Shown here piece by piece: positions 9,537-19,528 of a DNA stretch of 64,000 bases. The position numbers and the translations under genes are program-made. Position 1 is the first letter of the stretch; each line of letters starts with the position of its first letter. Under the pieces are notes generated by a model. It was not told where the DNA came from. It saw nothing but the letters and a program-made list of their open reading frames with translations, and did not search any database. The stretch is from Nemopilema nomurai (taxonomy: Eukaryota; Cnidaria; Scyphozoa; Rhizostomeae; Rhizostomatidae): contig ML133366.1 of NCBI GenBank assembly GCA_003864495.1, positions 84,052 through 148,051 on the forward strand, given 5' to 3'.

Positions 9537-10827
9537 ATGGCAGAGATGGAGGAATTATTGTTGCAGGCTGAGGGAATATTGTATTTGCTGGAATTGGAGA
9601 AATTGAAAGTACTTGCAGACAAATTAAAAGTGCCGAAGAAAGATGTTGTTGGTAAAGAGTCGATTAAAGCTCGTTAAATTATTGTCTGCAGTTTATGAAG
9701 AAAACTTTGAAAAATCAACCCAACAAAAATTTGAAGCCCTTCTTAATGAATTAAAGAAATTTGGTGAGTTGTCACCCCCTCCCTTGAAAAGGGATGAAGT
9801 AAAAGAAATATCTACAGTCCCAGGGTGTGCAAAAGGTGCAGAGGGGGATAACACAAGAATTAAGACAACACACACTACCCAGCCTGATAATCTGACCATG
9901 CAGACTAGCATGTTTAGAAGGGAATTTAAGATTATAGGTCAGATTGGAGAGGTGGGTCAAAGGGAAAAATTGTCTTATGTATCCCTAATAAGGCAAGTTG
10001 AAGTTGGGTTGGACAGAGGATATTCTGAGGGGGAAGTAGTGAATGCAATAATAAATTCTATCTCTCCTGGTCTACAAATAAGAAGCTATTTAGAAGGTTC
10101 AGGGCAAATATCCCTTGCAAGGTTGAGGAAAATTTTGAGATCCCATTATAAAGAGGGTAGTGCAACAGATCTATATCAAGAATTGCTTACAATGTCACAG
10201 GAGCCCAAGGAAGACCCAGTTAACTTTTTGATACGTGCAATGGACTGCAGGCAGAAAATTATTTTTGCATGCAGGGAAGAGTCTGAAAATGACCTTAAGT
10301 ATAGTCCAGTTTTGGTCACAGGCCTTTTTCGGCAATCAGTGGAGACAGGTCTGTTGAGTGATGCTATTCGTGGGCGCATAAGGCCATACCTACAAAATTC
10401 AAATGTTGATGATGAGGAACTGATTAACCAAATGCAATTAGCTGTATTGGCTGAGTCTGAAAGAAAGAAAAAGTTTGGACTCCAAAACAAAGCATCCAAA
10501 GTAAATGAAATTTCAATTGTGGAAAAAAATCCCCAGAAACAAGCCAAAATTTCAGAAAATAATGACAAAATTTTGGCAGCTGTTGAGCAGATCAAGTGTG
10601 AAGTGGCAGCTCTAAAAACTGAACTTGCAGAAATGAAAACAGCAAATTATGCAAAAGAACAACAAAAAAGCAGCTTGTCTAGACCAACATGTGAATCTTG
10701 CAGGAAAACAGGCAAAACCGATTGTGATCATTGCAGTTATTGTGGTAGCCCTGACCATTATTTCCGTGGCTGTAGGAACAGAAAATCGGGAAACGGAGGG
10801 AGGCTTCCGAGAAGGGGTGGTCGTTAG
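9537..10827 (+). CDS. gag: Ty3/gypsy Gag-like protein (frame-disrupted near the N-terminus)
   Basis: The best start is the ATG at 9537, 36 bp after the 5' LTR. It opens a leucine-rich helical segment that runs into a stop at about 9676, while the main frame (from 9643, 394 codons) continues the same type of sequence, so one base has been gained or lost between 9643 and 9676. The main part is charged and helical with a capsid-like 'LIRQVEVGLDRGYSEGEVV' stretch. It ends with two cysteine clusters, CESCRKTGKTDCDHC and a CCHC knuckle C-S-Y-C-G-S-P-D-H-Y-F-R-G-C (C-x2-C-x4-H-x4-C), then a Gly/Arg tail. The knuckle would bind genomic RNA during particle assembly. Confidence 0.8.
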
Positions 10828-11100
10828 CCTCGAAAGTTGAACCCCATTTTTTTTGTAATAACTGTCGTCGTCCAGAAAATAATAACAAGAAGTTTCCACA
10901 GTGTGGTGGCTGTCAGTCTGTTAGATATTGTAGTGTAGAATGTCAGAAGAAACAATGGCATGAACATAAAATATTGTGCCTAGCAATTAAGGAGTTGGCT
11001 GAGAACTCAACATTGTCTGATAGGAGGCTTGGTGATAAGACCCAAATATTTTTCCTTGCCATATTACTCCAAAGGTTCAAGGTAGAATTTCAAAGTTAGT
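10803..11100 (+). CDS. MYND-type zinc finger segment between Gag and Pol
   Basis: In the frame one base back from Gag, an open stretch follows the zinc knuckle and ends with TAG at about 11100. Between about 10854 and 10980 it has the complete MYND ligand pattern: CNNC, then CGGC, then RYCSVEC, QKKQW, HEH and a final C. MYND fingers normally mediate protein-protein contacts by binding proline-rich peptides. There is no good ATG of its own, so it is either translated by -1 frameshifting from Gag, where the frames overlap over about 10780-10827, or was joined to Gag before an indel. After it the reading passes, by one more -1 step, into the protease. A MYND finger here is unusual for a Ty3/gypsy element. 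Confidence 0.6.
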
Positions 11101-11917
11101 TGGTAGCAGGTGTCATGTGCAGTGCACATTAAACGGGACTCAAATTGAGGCTCTTTGGGACACAGGTTCACAGGTTTCATTAATTTCTTCTGAACTGATT
11201 AACAATTGTTTTTCTGACAGACCTATCAGGGACATATCAGAATTTTTAGGAGATGGTGCATGTTTGAATCTTGTAACAGCAAGTGGGGATATTCTTCCAT
11301 ATAAAGGCTGGACAGAACTCAGCTTTCAGCTAATCAACAACAAGGGGAAAAATCAGACTATTCAGGTACCTTTTCTTGTAACAGCAGAAACAATAGAGAG
11401 GCCAATTATTGGATATAATGTGATCGAGGAGAGTATTTGTGGTAACATTGAAGACTCTGTTGGAAAGGAGGCAGTTTTGAGTAGTATTCAGAGAAGCTTC
11501 ACAAACATGTCGGACCACAAAGCATCTGCATTAATTCACCTAGTGTATAACTCTCAAACTCAAAATGAGGTTTGTGATGTCAAAACAACTAAGAAAGACT
11601 TTGTTATTCAGAAGAACACAACAATTGATGTTTCTTGCAGAGCAAATACAAGCTACCTGGAGAGACACACCCCAATGATTTTTGAGCCAAGTTTACCTTC
11701 TATGTTACCATCAGGACTAAGTGTGACAGAGTCAGTTTTGACACTGAAGAAAGGAACTTCACATATATTGAAGCTGCAAGTGGTAAACAAGACAAATCAT
11801 GACATTATGCTGCCAGGGAGAACACCAATGGGAAAGTTAGAAATGATCAGATCAGTTACGCCTGTATTCGTCCTTAAACTGATAGTGAAACCATGGACAA
11901 GCACAAAGGAACATTAA
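11060..11917 (+). CDS. pol: Ty3/gypsy aspartic protease region
   Basis: Retroviral-type aspartic protease start of Pol. The active-site motif [12 protein letters not shown] is at the N-terminal end (about residues 12-23 from the ATG at 11117), and a family-typical IIGYNVIEE follows about 80 residues later. The frame is open upstream of that ATG to about 11060, which supports entry from the MYND segment by a frame change. The region after the protease (about 11500-11880) is a linker without a known motif. The frame ends at 11917 and overlaps the RT frame from 11893. Confidence 0.75.
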   Translation, partial: HITPKVQGRISKLVGSRCHVQCTLNGTQIEALWDTGSQVSLISSELINNCFSDRPIRDISEFLGDGACLNLVTASGDILPYKGWTELSFQLINNKGKNQTIQVPFLVTAETIERPIIGYNVIEESICGNIEDSVGKEAVLSSIQRSFTNMSDHKASALIHLVYNSQTQNEVCDVKTTKKDFVIQKNTTIDVSCRANTSYLERHTPMIFEPSLPSMLPSGLSVTESVLTLKKGTSHILKLQVVNKTNHDIMLPGRTPMGKLEMIRSVTPVFVLKLIVKPWTSTKEH

Positions 11918-13637
11918 AAAACTGCGTAATGAAGACAGTCCTGCAGAAGGATGCAGACAGTATCTTGTCAAAAATTGACTTTAGTGGTCTGACACATGAT
12001 GAAACAGAAATTGTAAAGAAAATGCTTCGTGAAGAAATTCAATCATTCTCAGCAGGTGATAGCGATATTGGATGTGCTCCAGGCTTACAACTTGACATCA
12101 CACTGACAGACCCACAGCCGATTCAGAAGAGCTATGCTTCAATACCACGTCCACTGTATGGAGAAGTAAAACAGTACATTGAAGACATGCTGAACAGAAA
12201 TTTTATCAAGCCATCAAAATCGCCATATTCATCACCCTGTGTTTGTGTTCGCAAGAAAGATGGGACACTGCGTTTATGCGTTGATTACAGAGCGTTGAAC
12301 CAGAAAACTGTCAGGGACATGCACCCATTGCCGAGAGTACAGGAAGCACTTGATAGTCTTGGTGGAAATCGCTGGTTCAGCACCCTGGATCAAGGTAAAG
12401 CTTACCACCAGGGGTTTGTTGGACGAGAAAGTCAACCGGCAACAGCATTTGTGACACCGTGGGGACTCTTTGAGTGGGAACGGATTCCCTTTGGACTTAC
12501 TAATGCGCCTGCTGCCTTCCAGAGGTTCATGGAACAAAGTTTAAGTGATCTACGAGATAGAACCTGCCTTCCATACTCGATGATATCATTGTGTATAGCA
12601 AAACTTTTGAGGAACACGTAGAACATGTCCGCCAAGTATTGCAACGCTTACACCAACATGGCATCAAATTGAAACCAAGTAAATGTTCATTTTTCAAGAA
12701 GCAAGTCAAGTTTCTGGGGCGCATTGTGTCCGATAAAGGCTATATAATGGATCCAGACAACATCAAAGCAGTGACATCTTTGCAAGATAGAATACCAAAG
12801 ACAGTTGGTGAAGTCAGACACCTATTAGGTTTGCTTAGCTATTATCGTCGTTTCATACCAAGATTCTCAATAATTGCAAGTTCACTATATGAGCTACTCA
12901 CTTCTAATGAAAGCCAAGTCAAAAGCCAATATCAGAGAAGAGACAGAAAGAATCACAATGGGCAAGTGTCATCATCATCAAAAGTAGAATGGACAGAAGA
13001 ACATCAGACAGCACTGCAAGAGTTGATCAAACACTTGATTAGTCCACCAATTATGGCCTACCCTGACCCAAGCTTGCCATATATCTTACATGTTGATGCA
13101 TGTCAGAAAGGACTTGGGGCCGTTCTATATCAACGTCAAGAAGGGAAACTCAGAGTTATTGCATATGGATCCAGGACTCTAACTCGTAGTGAGAGAAATT
13201 ACCACATGCATTCAGGGAAGCTTGAGTTTCTCGCCATGAAATGGGCCATTGTTGATCATTTTAGGGACTACTTGTATTATTCTCCACCATTCCAAGTTTT
13301 CACTGATAACAACCCACTCACATACGTACTAACCACAGCAAAATTGAATGCAACTGCTCTTAGATGGGTTGGAGAATTAGCAGATTTCAAGTTCTCAATT
13401 CAGTACAGGCCAGGAAAATCCAATGGTGATGCTGATGCTCTCTCGAGACTTCCCTATGATATGGAGAAGTATATGTCAACATGCACAAACAAAAGTACAC
13501 TTGATATGGTCGATGCTACAATTGATGTTGTACAACAGATGAGAACACTGCTTGGGTATATGTGCTTACAGATCCATCAGCCGCTCTTTTCAGTAATAAT
13601 CACCTTCCCGATGAGAGTTTCGCTGCAAAGAAGATAG
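11893..13637 (+). pseudogene. pol: Ty3/gypsy reverse transcriptase and RNase H, frameshifted at the active site
   Basis: RT motifs in order: [28 protein letters not shown], a '[11 protein letters not shown]' segment with the first catalytic Asp, and [12 protein letters not shown]. The frame is lost at about 12575-12590, within the sequence coding for the LDD active-site box; from there the reading continues in the next frame (12591-13637). That frame has FLGRIVS, then RNase H with [32 protein letters not shown] and DADALSRL. One missing base at the active site means no functional RT can be made from this copy as sequenced. Length is normal for the family. Confidence 0.85.
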
Positions 13638-15445
13638 ACAAAGTCAGTGTGCAGAAAGAACAAGACAAGGATGCAAGTATCCGGAAGATTGTAAACATGA
13701 TGAAAACGGGAAACAGACCAACGCCAAATCAACTGAAGGAACTTGACTATAACACCAGATTGCTTGCTTATGAATGGAACAGATTAAAACTTGATAGCGA
13801 TGGCATCTTAACGAGAATTTCAGGACAGAACACACAGATCGTTTTACCAAGAGCACTGCGAACGTTAGTGTATGATGAGCTTCACGTTAAAATGGGGCAT
13901 ATAGGTGCCGAAAAGGTGGTACAGTTGACTAGAGAACGCTTCTATTGGCCTCACATGCAACGTGATATAACTGATTTCATAACGAGGAACTGTCGCTGTT
14001 TGAAGCAAAAACCACCAACGTTTAAGCAAAGAGAGCCCCTACAGCCTATTATCACATCAGCTCCATTGGAGATTGTTTCAGTTGATTACATGCACTTGGA
14101 AAAGAGTAGTGGTGGTTATGAATACATCCTGGTAGTGGTGGACCATTTCACCCGATATGCCCAGGCCTATGCTACAAAGGACAAGTCAGGGAAAACTGCA
14201 GCACGGTACCTCTACAATGACTTCATCTTACGGTTTGGGTTCCCAGAAAAAATCCACCACGACCAGGGTGGGGAGTTTGAAAATGAATTATTCCACCACC
14301 TAGAAAGAGCAGCTGATATTACCCATTCAAGAACCACTCCGTATCACCCGGAAGGAAACGGTAAGGCAGAACGATTTAATAGGACACTGCTATCGATGTT
14401 AAGAACACTACCAGAAACATATAAGACCCATTGGCGTGATCACCTCCCGAAAGTTATACATGGCTATAACAGCTGTAAACATGATGCTACTGGATATTCT
14501 CCATTTTTCCTGCTTTTTGGCAGATCACCACGTTTGCCTATCGACCTTGCATTCAACATAAATAAGCATAGTTCACAGAAAGATTATCCATCTTATGTCA
14601 AACAATGGAGATCTGCAATGCAAGAGGCGTACAGAACAGCCTTCACACATGCCGCGAAAAGTGCAAGTCAAAGTAAAGAACAGTATGATAAGAAAGCCAG
14701 AGGAGTTGCTCTCTATCCAGGAGATCGAGTACTTGTACGGAATTCAGAGAAGGGTGGACCTGGCAAGATCCGCTCCTACTGGGAGGACAAGGTTTATAAA
14801 GTTTTAAGTCGACTTCATGAAACAAGCCCGGTTTATACCATAGAACCAGAAAAGGGTGGAGGTCGAAAACGCACTATTCATAGAAACCTATTGCTCCCAT
14901 GTGACGTGCTTACTCCTGATGATCCAATCCCATCAAGAAGAAATAAGTCAGCTCGGAAACATAAACAAACAGATAGTCATAACACAACAGCAGACCAATC
15001 ATTCCAAGGGGAGGAGGAGGATACAGAAGAAATTGGGTTTTACCCAAATGATATTGAAGAAACAGCTGCACCCAGAACAGAAAATACTATCAATCAAGCA
15101 CAGGTTGCAGAGGGAGAACCAAGAATTCAAGAACAAGAACAAAACCCTGAACCAGCTGACAATGAATATGCAACAAACCTGAGACCAGAAGCAGATGTGT
15201 ACCTACCTGCTAGCCCAGAATCAGAACAAATCAGAAGATCCAAAAGAACCCGCTTACCTCCAACTCGGTTGATGTACGCAGCCCCAGGAAATTCAGCCAA
15301 CTATTTTGTTAATTCAGTTTTTCCACAGCAATCATTCGGAAACGCCCAAGGACAGTTTCCTGTAACACCACCAGTCTTCATTCACCCGATGTTCATACCA
15401 GGAGGCCACAGAATGCTACCAATTAGACCGATATATTGTACATAA
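13562..15445 (+). CDS. pol: Ty3/gypsy integrase
   Basis: A 627-codon open frame. The N-terminal zinc-binding region shows [13 protein letters not shown] with two His, then NCRCLKQK. The catalytic core has SVDYMHLEK (Asp 1), [13 protein letters not shown] (Asp 2) and [16 protein letters not shown] (Glu), the D,D35E pattern. [17 protein letters not shown] segment then resembles the GPY/F domain. The C-terminal 200 residues are acidic and Gln/Pro-rich, with no chromodomain seen. The start is shared with the end of the RNase H frame (overlap 13562-13637), so the ATG is arbitrary and the protein is probably part of the Gag-Pol product. Confidence 0.85.
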   Translation: MLTDPSAALFSNNHLPDESFAAKKIDKVSVQKEQDKDASIRKIVNMMKTGNRPTPNQLKELDYNTRLLAYEWNRLKLDSDGILTRISGQNTQIVLPRALRTLVYDELHVKMGHIGAEKVVQLTRERFYWPHMQRDITDFITRNCRCLKQKPPTFKQREPLQPIITSAPLEIVSVDYMHLEKSSGGYEYILVVVDHFTRYAQAYATKDKSGKTAARYLYNDFILRFGFPEKIHHDQGGEFENELFHHLERAADITHSRTTPYHPEGNGKAERFNRTLLSMLRTLPETYKTHWRDHLPKVIHGYNSCKHDATGYSPFFLLFGRSPRLPIDLAFNINKHSSQKDYPSYVKQWRSAMQEAYRTAFTHAAKSASQSKEQYDKKARGVALYPGDRVLVRNSEKGGPGKIRSYWEDKVYKVLSRLHETSPVYTIEPEKGGGRKRTIHRNLLLPCDVLTPDDPIPSRRNKSARKHKQTDSHNTTADQSFQGEEEDTEEIGFYPNDIEETAAPRTENTINQAQVAEGEPRIQEQEQNPEPADNEYATNLRPEADVYLPASPESEQIRRSKRTRLPPTRLMYAAPGNSANYFVNSVFPQQSFGNAQGQFPVTPPVFIHPMFIPGGHRMLPIRPIYCT

Positions 15446-15809
15446 AGACACATCATGTGGAACATTGTGACAAAGTACTTTTAATAGCTATTCATAACAA
15501 AAAAAAAACATTATCGTGTTTGGAAATGGACCACTTAATCGTTAAAATTTGCATAAAATTGTTATAAACGACATCAACAAAAGGTGTGACTCACCAGAAG
15601 AAAAATTGTTGACTGCGAGCAGTTTACCTGATACAACATATTGTATTGAATAGACAAATTGTCGGGTTGCAGTGATACAAAAGTGAAGAGAGTTAATTGG
15701 ACAGTTGTTGTAAGGCGCCATTACAAGAACTGAAGTGAGAAACAGTGACCGGGAAGCAAAGTTTCAAGAAAACAGATTCAATGTTGAGGACAACATTTAC
15801 ATTTACCTA

Positions 15810-16033
15810 TGTTGGATTATAAGAACAATGATATATTTTATATTATTAGATGATAAATTTAAGTTGTTTCAAACCCCTCCCGATAAGGAACTCTTTTTAG
15901 GGATTACGTAATCTATTTGCCTCGTTTTCACGCGACCGCGTGTTTGTGTAAAAAAAGTGGATGGCCTATGCAAAAGAGATGAATGAAAATTGATGTCGAA
16001 AGTTCTGCGTTTTGCTAAACCGAGTGTCTTACA
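15810..16033 (+). repeat. 3' LTR (224 bp)
   Basis: Direct repeat of 9277-9500 with about two substitutions. No clear polypurine tract is directly adjacent; the nearest purine-rich run is about 50 bp upstream (near 15750). The end of the LTR is immediately followed by GAAGATG. Confidence 0.9.
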
Positions 16034-16299
16034 GAAGATGATTGGTATCTCTCTTGATTTGAAGCTTAGAGGTTCATTATCAATAGAAACCACCAAACAG
16101 TTTAACATCACTCCAAAATTGTTACATAGCAAAATTCAATGGCAAAATTGTTTCTATATTTCTCACCTAAAAGTCCCAAAATCAGCTTATCTGAGCAAGG
16201 CAATTTTTCTTTATTTATTGACAGATCAATATGACATAAAGTTGAAACTTACCATTATTAAAAAGGTTATTGAATCACATTTTGTCTGGTTTTCTGTAG

Positions 16300-17085
16300 G
16301 CCGCTACGACTTCTCTGTTCCACAAGTTGTATGCCAGAATTGTGGACACTGTAACAGTACTTTAAATGCAAGAACTGTGATTGAAAATGGTTATTGGCCG
16401 TGTTCATTGGAGAATGTAACCTCGATTGTTCACCTTGATGTGTTCGAGTTGTTTCATTCGTGTGCTTAAAGGAATTTCAGATAGCAATGGCATACTGTTT
16501 TTTATCCAATGCTAATTTTTAATGATATATATGATATGATTTGTTGCATTTAACCTTTGATGGCACCAAGTTTTTGAATCTTGCTGTTTTACTCTTAAAT
16601 CATATTAAAATTGTATTTTGAGCTTCGTTACTCTAAAAGAAAACATTTACAGCACATATTATCAATCCATCATTTAATAACAGCAAACCTTCTTTTCAAG
16701 ACTTCCTTTTCCAATCAGTCAACATTCTCTAAAGGTTTTAAAGAATGGAAGTATTGCCAGCATGAATTGGATGTATTGCAAATGAAAAATTGGATTGTTT
16801 GTCCTCCATGTCATGAGAATCAGCATTCTGATCATATTGATGGCAATAGTAAGTTGAAGAGATTTAGGAAGGGAGAAAGGTACGAAACTACTTGAAATTA
16901 TCATAATGCAAATATTATGTTCCTTGGATTGCCAGTTTACAATAAGAGCCATTTATTTGCTGATAAACAGACAAATTTCTTGTAAATTTATTCCAGTCAT
17001 TTGCCAGAAAGTTACTATGGCCATTAAATGATGCCAAAGAAAAATGTAGAGGCTTACGTCAAATCTTTATGAAGTACAAACCATG
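16300..17085 (+). pseudogene. KDZ transposase copy B, middle exons
   Basis: Continuation of KDZ copy B after the Ty3/gypsy insertion. An exon at about 16303-16465 reads RYDFSVPQVVCQNCG then VIENGYWPCS, the conserved 'NGYWP' box. An exon at about 16730-16880 reads FKEWKYCQHELDVLQ, WIVCPPCHENQ and HIDGNSKLKRF; the Asp of 'DGN' is the first catalytic Asp position. A further exon at about 16993-17085 resembles 36571-36679 of copy C. The following intron is interrupted by the TTAA element from 17122. Exon limits are approximate. Confidence 0.6.
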
Positions 17086-17121
17086 TAAGTGATTTTTGTG
17101 TCAATTGATCAAATTCTCGAC

Positions 17122-19333
17122 TTAAAGTGCATATGACACGAAAATTTTTATTTCACCGTCTGACTAAATCGACTACGCTGATTACGAAAATAACCTCAAA
17201 ATTTTCGAAAGACGTGTACTTTCTTAGTTACAGCGGTTTCAAAGTCGATTTTTGCTTCAAAATCTGTCATAAGGGATTGGGTCGAGTTTGACAGGAAGTG
17301 ACGTAAAGTAGTTGTGTTAGTGAAAAGTTTAGATTCCTTTCTAACAAGAAACTCTACGGCAGAGTTTTTTTTGTGACCATGTAATCATGTCAGACAGCGA
17401 ATATTAGAGCTCGATGGCTTGAGTTTTCGAAGTAAGTGAAGAAAAAGAGCTTATAGGTGCTACTGGTGGGCTTTTTTACCATACCAGAACAAACAACTCG
17501 TTTTGCCTGGGGGAAATTTGGCAAGTAGCCAGGCGAAGATGGCATGGTGATAGAAAGCGACCAGGCAGAAGATGAGGATAGTATACGGCTTTTCCAACTG
17601 CCTGATCGACGGCGAGGAAATATTCCTCTGAATGAATGGTGAGTAGGGTAAATTGTCATTGAGTTTTAAAGTTAGAAATTCCGTATTCGCTTTACATCGT
17701 GGCTATTTTCAGGTACCATAGCCTAAAAAAAGTTTTCCAAAAGAGACCTAGCCTAGGCTGATGAGTTTTGTGGGCGAAGTTAAAATATGACTTGCCAAAA
17801 CGAAAACGGCCAGGGGTTGGTTTATATTTTGATTGTTATTAATTCTTAGGCGTGTGTATGGTAAGTGTCAAACTGGGCTTCTTGTTGGTGCAAGGGAGTA
17901 CCTGGAAGTCTGCCAAGGAAGTCCATGGGAAGCTTGTACTGCGGCATATCGAAAGCTTGTTCTTGAGGGCATCACAGACCAGGTATACATTTAATCCAAA
18001 AATCACGCTCTTTTTGGTCAGGCTCATCAAGTTGAACTGAGTCGCTTATCTGGCTTTCTATGTCTACTATTGCAGTTGAAGTGGATGCAACATCGGATAA
18101 ACTTGTCGCCTCAGTAGTCTATGGTCTCTCATCAATGTTTGTTCCTTTTATGATCTGTGGAGGATATTTCGTACTGGTTTTTAACAAATACTTGTGAATC
18201 ACGTTTAATTAACAATAAACTTTGAAATGTGAAAGCTATGAAATGAAAAATAATAAAGAGAAATAATAAATATGTACACATGTCTTGTTTTCGTTAATCA
18301 ATTTTCTCGCTTGAAGTTTGCAACTGTACCCCATAGAAAGTTTAATTCAAATATTTTAAACATTATAGGAGATATTGAATTAGTTTGATTATGTATTGCA
18401 ATGATTTTAGAAAGTTATCAAACTAACTGAAAAATTAACATCAGGGATGTTTTAATGTACAAAAATGCTGACATTGGCATTGGTGAGGCAAGGCGTACCT
18501 AATGTAGTAGATTGTCCAGTTACCAGGAACTTGTAGTATATATGCCTTAAATAGTGTACCCAATACTATATATGCCTTAAAATAGTGTACTGGCAGGGAA
18601 GCAATACAATAGGCAGACCCCCCCCCCAGTTTTGACGACACTGCCTGGTTTGAAATCTCCCACTGCCCTTTATGTGAATGTTCAATTTGGATTTCCAAAT
18701 ATCTTCCAAAATTTTTCTAAGATACACATAAATAGTTTGTAAAAAAGTTCTCTACGAAGGGAGTTCACAACGACACTGGTACCGGAATGAAGCACTGCGC
18801 ATTCACATATAAAGTATTATGTGGGTGCCCCCGGCGTTTAGGTGGCATCATCGACAACGTACTTCAGGTGTTAAACAATAGGAATTTGATAGGCAGTTAT
18901 CCAAAACAATATCAAACATATTACTCACCATGAGCTTTTAACGCTTGCCAAGCTCTTCGTCTTGTTTTGGTTTGCGGACTGAAGGTACAGCATCTCGTCA
19001 AAAAAATGTTTTGGTGTTTTTGATGTCAAAAAAAGGTATCGAGGAGAACGTCAAAACCTCTGGGGGACAATAGTTGTGCCATCACATAGTCAAACCATGC
19101 AACAGCTCAGTTGTATTCGAACGATACACAACCACTTTAGGTCACAGAGGTTATGTGACCGCCTGCCCGACCGCGTTTTTCCTATGACACATTTTGGCGA
19201 AAGCGGGTGTCAGAAAACCCCGATTTTCGAGAAGAGTACGTCGAAAATGAAAAATCGAAGTTCACTATCGTTACCAGCGATGTTTAGTTGATAGTTTAAG
19301 CGAATAAAAATTTTCGTGTCATATGCACTTTAA
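17122..19333. mobile_element. TTAA-flanked element with perfect 27-bp TIRs, carries P2X7-type domain
   Basis: A self-contained insertion with TTAA on both sides (17122-17125 and 19330-19333). The terminal inverted repeats are identical over 27 bp (17126-17152 and 19303-19329), beginning AGTGCATATGACACGAAAAT when read inward. TTAA duplications are used by Kolobok and piggyBac. The P2X7-type cargo (17525-17982) links it to the Kolobok elements elsewhere in the window. I recognise no transposase inside, so it is probably non-autonomous. It lies in an intron of KDZ copy B. Identical ends suggest a fairly young insertion. Confidence 0.85.
17525..17982 (+). pseudogene. P2X7 ballast-domain-like remnant, two exons
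   Basis: Exon 17525-17638 is acidic and ends RRRGNIPLNEW, with the Trp codon split TG|G by a GTGAGT donor. Exon 17850-17982, after TTCTTAG, continues with GKC, then REYLEVCQ, and 'ACTAAYRKLVLEG'. The split codon is at exactly the same place as in the genes at 1178-1776 and 54597-55181. Two of the zinc ligands are changed: the expected Cys-x-Cys after the Trp reads Arg-x-Tyr, each explained by one base change in a Cys codon. A TAG directly precedes the first exon. It is a decayed or diverged copy without a complete metal site. Confidence 0.55.
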
Positions 19334-19528
19334 TTGAGCAAAATTATAGGGATATAATTTAGAGAATCTTAAAGCCTTATTATTTTATGATACAATGAGT
19401 CATTTTTCCAGACATTTTGTAGTATTTAGCAAAAGTTTCTATCTCTATATCATCAATATTTCTATTTCTATTTGCAATTTTGATTATTTTGATCTGTCTT
19501 TAGATTCCCTTTCCAAATTTGTATCCTT

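Larger units (their letters stand above)
9277..16033 (+). mobile_element. Ty3/gypsy LTR retrotransposon
   Basis: A 6757-bp element bounded by two 224-bp direct repeats (9277-9500 and 15810-16033), each starting TGTTGGATT and ending GTCTTACA. The repeats differ at only about two positions, so the insertion is recent. Inside, in order, lie Gag with a zinc knuckle, a MYND finger segment, aspartic protease, reverse transcriptase, RNase H and integrase: the Ty3/gypsy order (integrase last). The coding run is spread over successive frames and the RT active site is out of frame, so this copy is defective. I do not see a matching 5-bp target duplication: the flanks read TACCG on the left and GAAGA on the right. 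It sits between exons of KDZ copy B. Confidence 0.9.

Noticed and set aside
10176..10595. 139-codon ORF on the - strand inside gag
   Set aside because: It is the antisense shadow of the Gag frame, which has a zinc knuckle and the correct position after the LTR.
18441..19010. THAP-like exon on the - strand of the TTAA element
   Set aside because: A short stretch (CCTFSPQTKTRRRAWQAL) is suggestive, but no His/Cys partner or AVPTIF motif follows and the frame is not continuous.
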